DNA from: Acidicapsa acidisoli
GTDB lineage: Bacteria > Acidobacteriota > Terriglobia > Terriglobales > Acidobacteriaceae
Assembly (NCBI RefSeq): GCF_025685625.1
Contig: NZ_JAGSYI010000001.1
Span: forward strand, 1,736,001 to 1,800,000
Direction: 5' to 3'
DNA length: 64,000 nt
In this document: positions 63,660 to 64,000 of the stretch, one piece after another
Numbering within the stretch: the stretch's first letter is position 1
Layout: every line of letters begins with the position of its first letter
Made by a program: the position numbers and the translations under genes
Notes under the pieces: generated by a model
What the model was told of the DNA's origin: nothing
Databases searched by the model: none
The model's input: the letters and a program-made list of their open reading frames with translations, nothing else

Positions 63660-64000
63660 ATGAGATTATCCTCCGGTCAACGCCGGATTTTCGCAATCAC
63701 TTGGATCACGTATGCTGGCTTTTATCTCTGCCGGAAGAACCTGAGTGTCGTGCTGCCACTGCTGCATAACGTCTCAGGACTTAATGGAATCGACCTGGCC
63801 AATATTGTCTTTGGCTATAGCCTGTTGTATGCCGTGGGCCAGTTTGTCTGGGGACCACTCTCGGACCGCATCGGAGCGAAGCGCGTTGTCGGCGCTGGGC
63901 TGTTATTGGTCGTGGCCTGCAATCTCCTGATGAGTATGCATGCCTCCTTGATATGGTTGCTGATCCTTGCTTGTCTGAATGGCGCAGGTCAGTCGACAGG
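63660..64000 (+). CDS. Second OPA-type MFS transporter, truncated by the window edge
   Basis: The frame begins at the ATG at 63660, with GGAG five bases before it, and remains open to the edge, giving the first 113 residues. The N-terminus (WITYAGFYLCRKNLSVVLP) repeats the OPA pattern of the other transporter, and motif A is SDRIGAKRVVG. It is divergent from the regulator-transporter-phnX operon, so it may be under shared control. Function should be organophosphate or phosphonate exchange, by family. The rest of the gene, and any phnW, would lie to the right. Confidence 0.88.
   Translation, partial: MRLSSGQRRIFAITWITYAGFYLCRKNLSVVLPLLHNVSGLNGIDLANIVFGYSLLYAVGQFVWGPLSDRIGAKRVVGAGLLLVVACNLLMSMHASLIWLLILACLNGAGQST

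Overview
The window looks like a chromosomal piece of an acidobacterium, most likely class Terriglobia. This is inferred from gene content, not from a marker search. Supporting features are a 1,253-residue TonB-dependent receptor with an N-terminal carboxypeptidase-regulatory-like domain, a CRTAC1/UnbV protein, an FG-GAP/Ig-like surface protein ending in a Gly-Cys-Gly-rich tail, a DUF6599-like protein, a planctomycete-style DUF1501/DUF1549 set, and many exported enzymes with Tat or Sec signals. There is no phage, insertion sequence, plasmid gene or CRISPR array. Apart from short repeats and hairpins, the DNA reads as ordinary, densely coded chromosome with one tRNA gene.

Layout, left half. 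0.5-2.8 kb: an M20 peptidase translationally coupled to a TIM-barrel amidohydrolase. 2.9-4.8 kb: a small LuxR-type regulator and a CHAD-domain protein. 5.0-8.3 kb: a coupled three-gene operon for a two-subunit molybdopterin hydroxylase (2Fe-2S subunit, molybdenum subunit) and its di-heme c-type cytochrome. 8.4-11.3 kb: a DUF1801 protein, a lipoprotein and an MHS-type transporter. 11.3-19.6 kb: CRTAC1-like protein, TonB-dependent receptor and a large TPR protein, all exported. 19.9-21.1 kb: an orphan DUF4118 histidine kinase. 21.2-30.3 kb (minus strand): a five-gene exported operon DUF1501, DUF1549/DUF1553, cytochrome-WD40, PPC-domain protein, NHL propeller. 30.5-36.3 kb (minus strand): CsbD, a GH28-like beta-helix protein with PKD and PA14 domains, cysE, cysK and a transglutaminase-like protein.

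Layout, right half. 36.4-39.8 kb: an Anbu-type proteasome-related protease, divergent from the transglutaminase and convergent with the FG-GAP surface protein. 40.2-43.7 kb: typA/bipA, a small membrane protein, a LOG-family protein. 43.8-46.9 kb: a methyltransferase, and a TetR regulator divergent from two membrane-protein genes with a perfect 10-bp inverted-repeat operator between them. 47.1-51.4 kb: a PHP-domain protein, a GT4 glycosyltransferase and an exported amidase. 51.5-59.4 kb: an exported GH13 glucosidase, an AsmA-like protein, a DJ-1/PfpI protein, a Tat-exported GH36-like galactosidase and a DUF6599-like protein. 59.6-59.9 kb: a promoter-terminator unit that may be a small RNA, then tRNA-Thr(CGT). 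60.0-64.0 kb: a phosphonate module of phosphonoacetaldehyde hydrolase, an OPA-type transporter and a membrane-anchored regulator-like protein, with a second OPA-type transporter running divergently off the right edge.

Overall the region reads as soil-heterotroph equipment: capture and hydrolysis of polysaccharides and glycosides, amide/peptide turnover, a periplasmic hydroxylase feeding electrons to cytochromes, cysteine synthesis and probable phosphonate use. The parts least explained by known systems are the 9-kb exported DUF1501-to-NHL operon, the regulator-transporter-phnX module, the reduced Anbu/transglutaminase pair and the candidate small RNA before tRNA-Thr.
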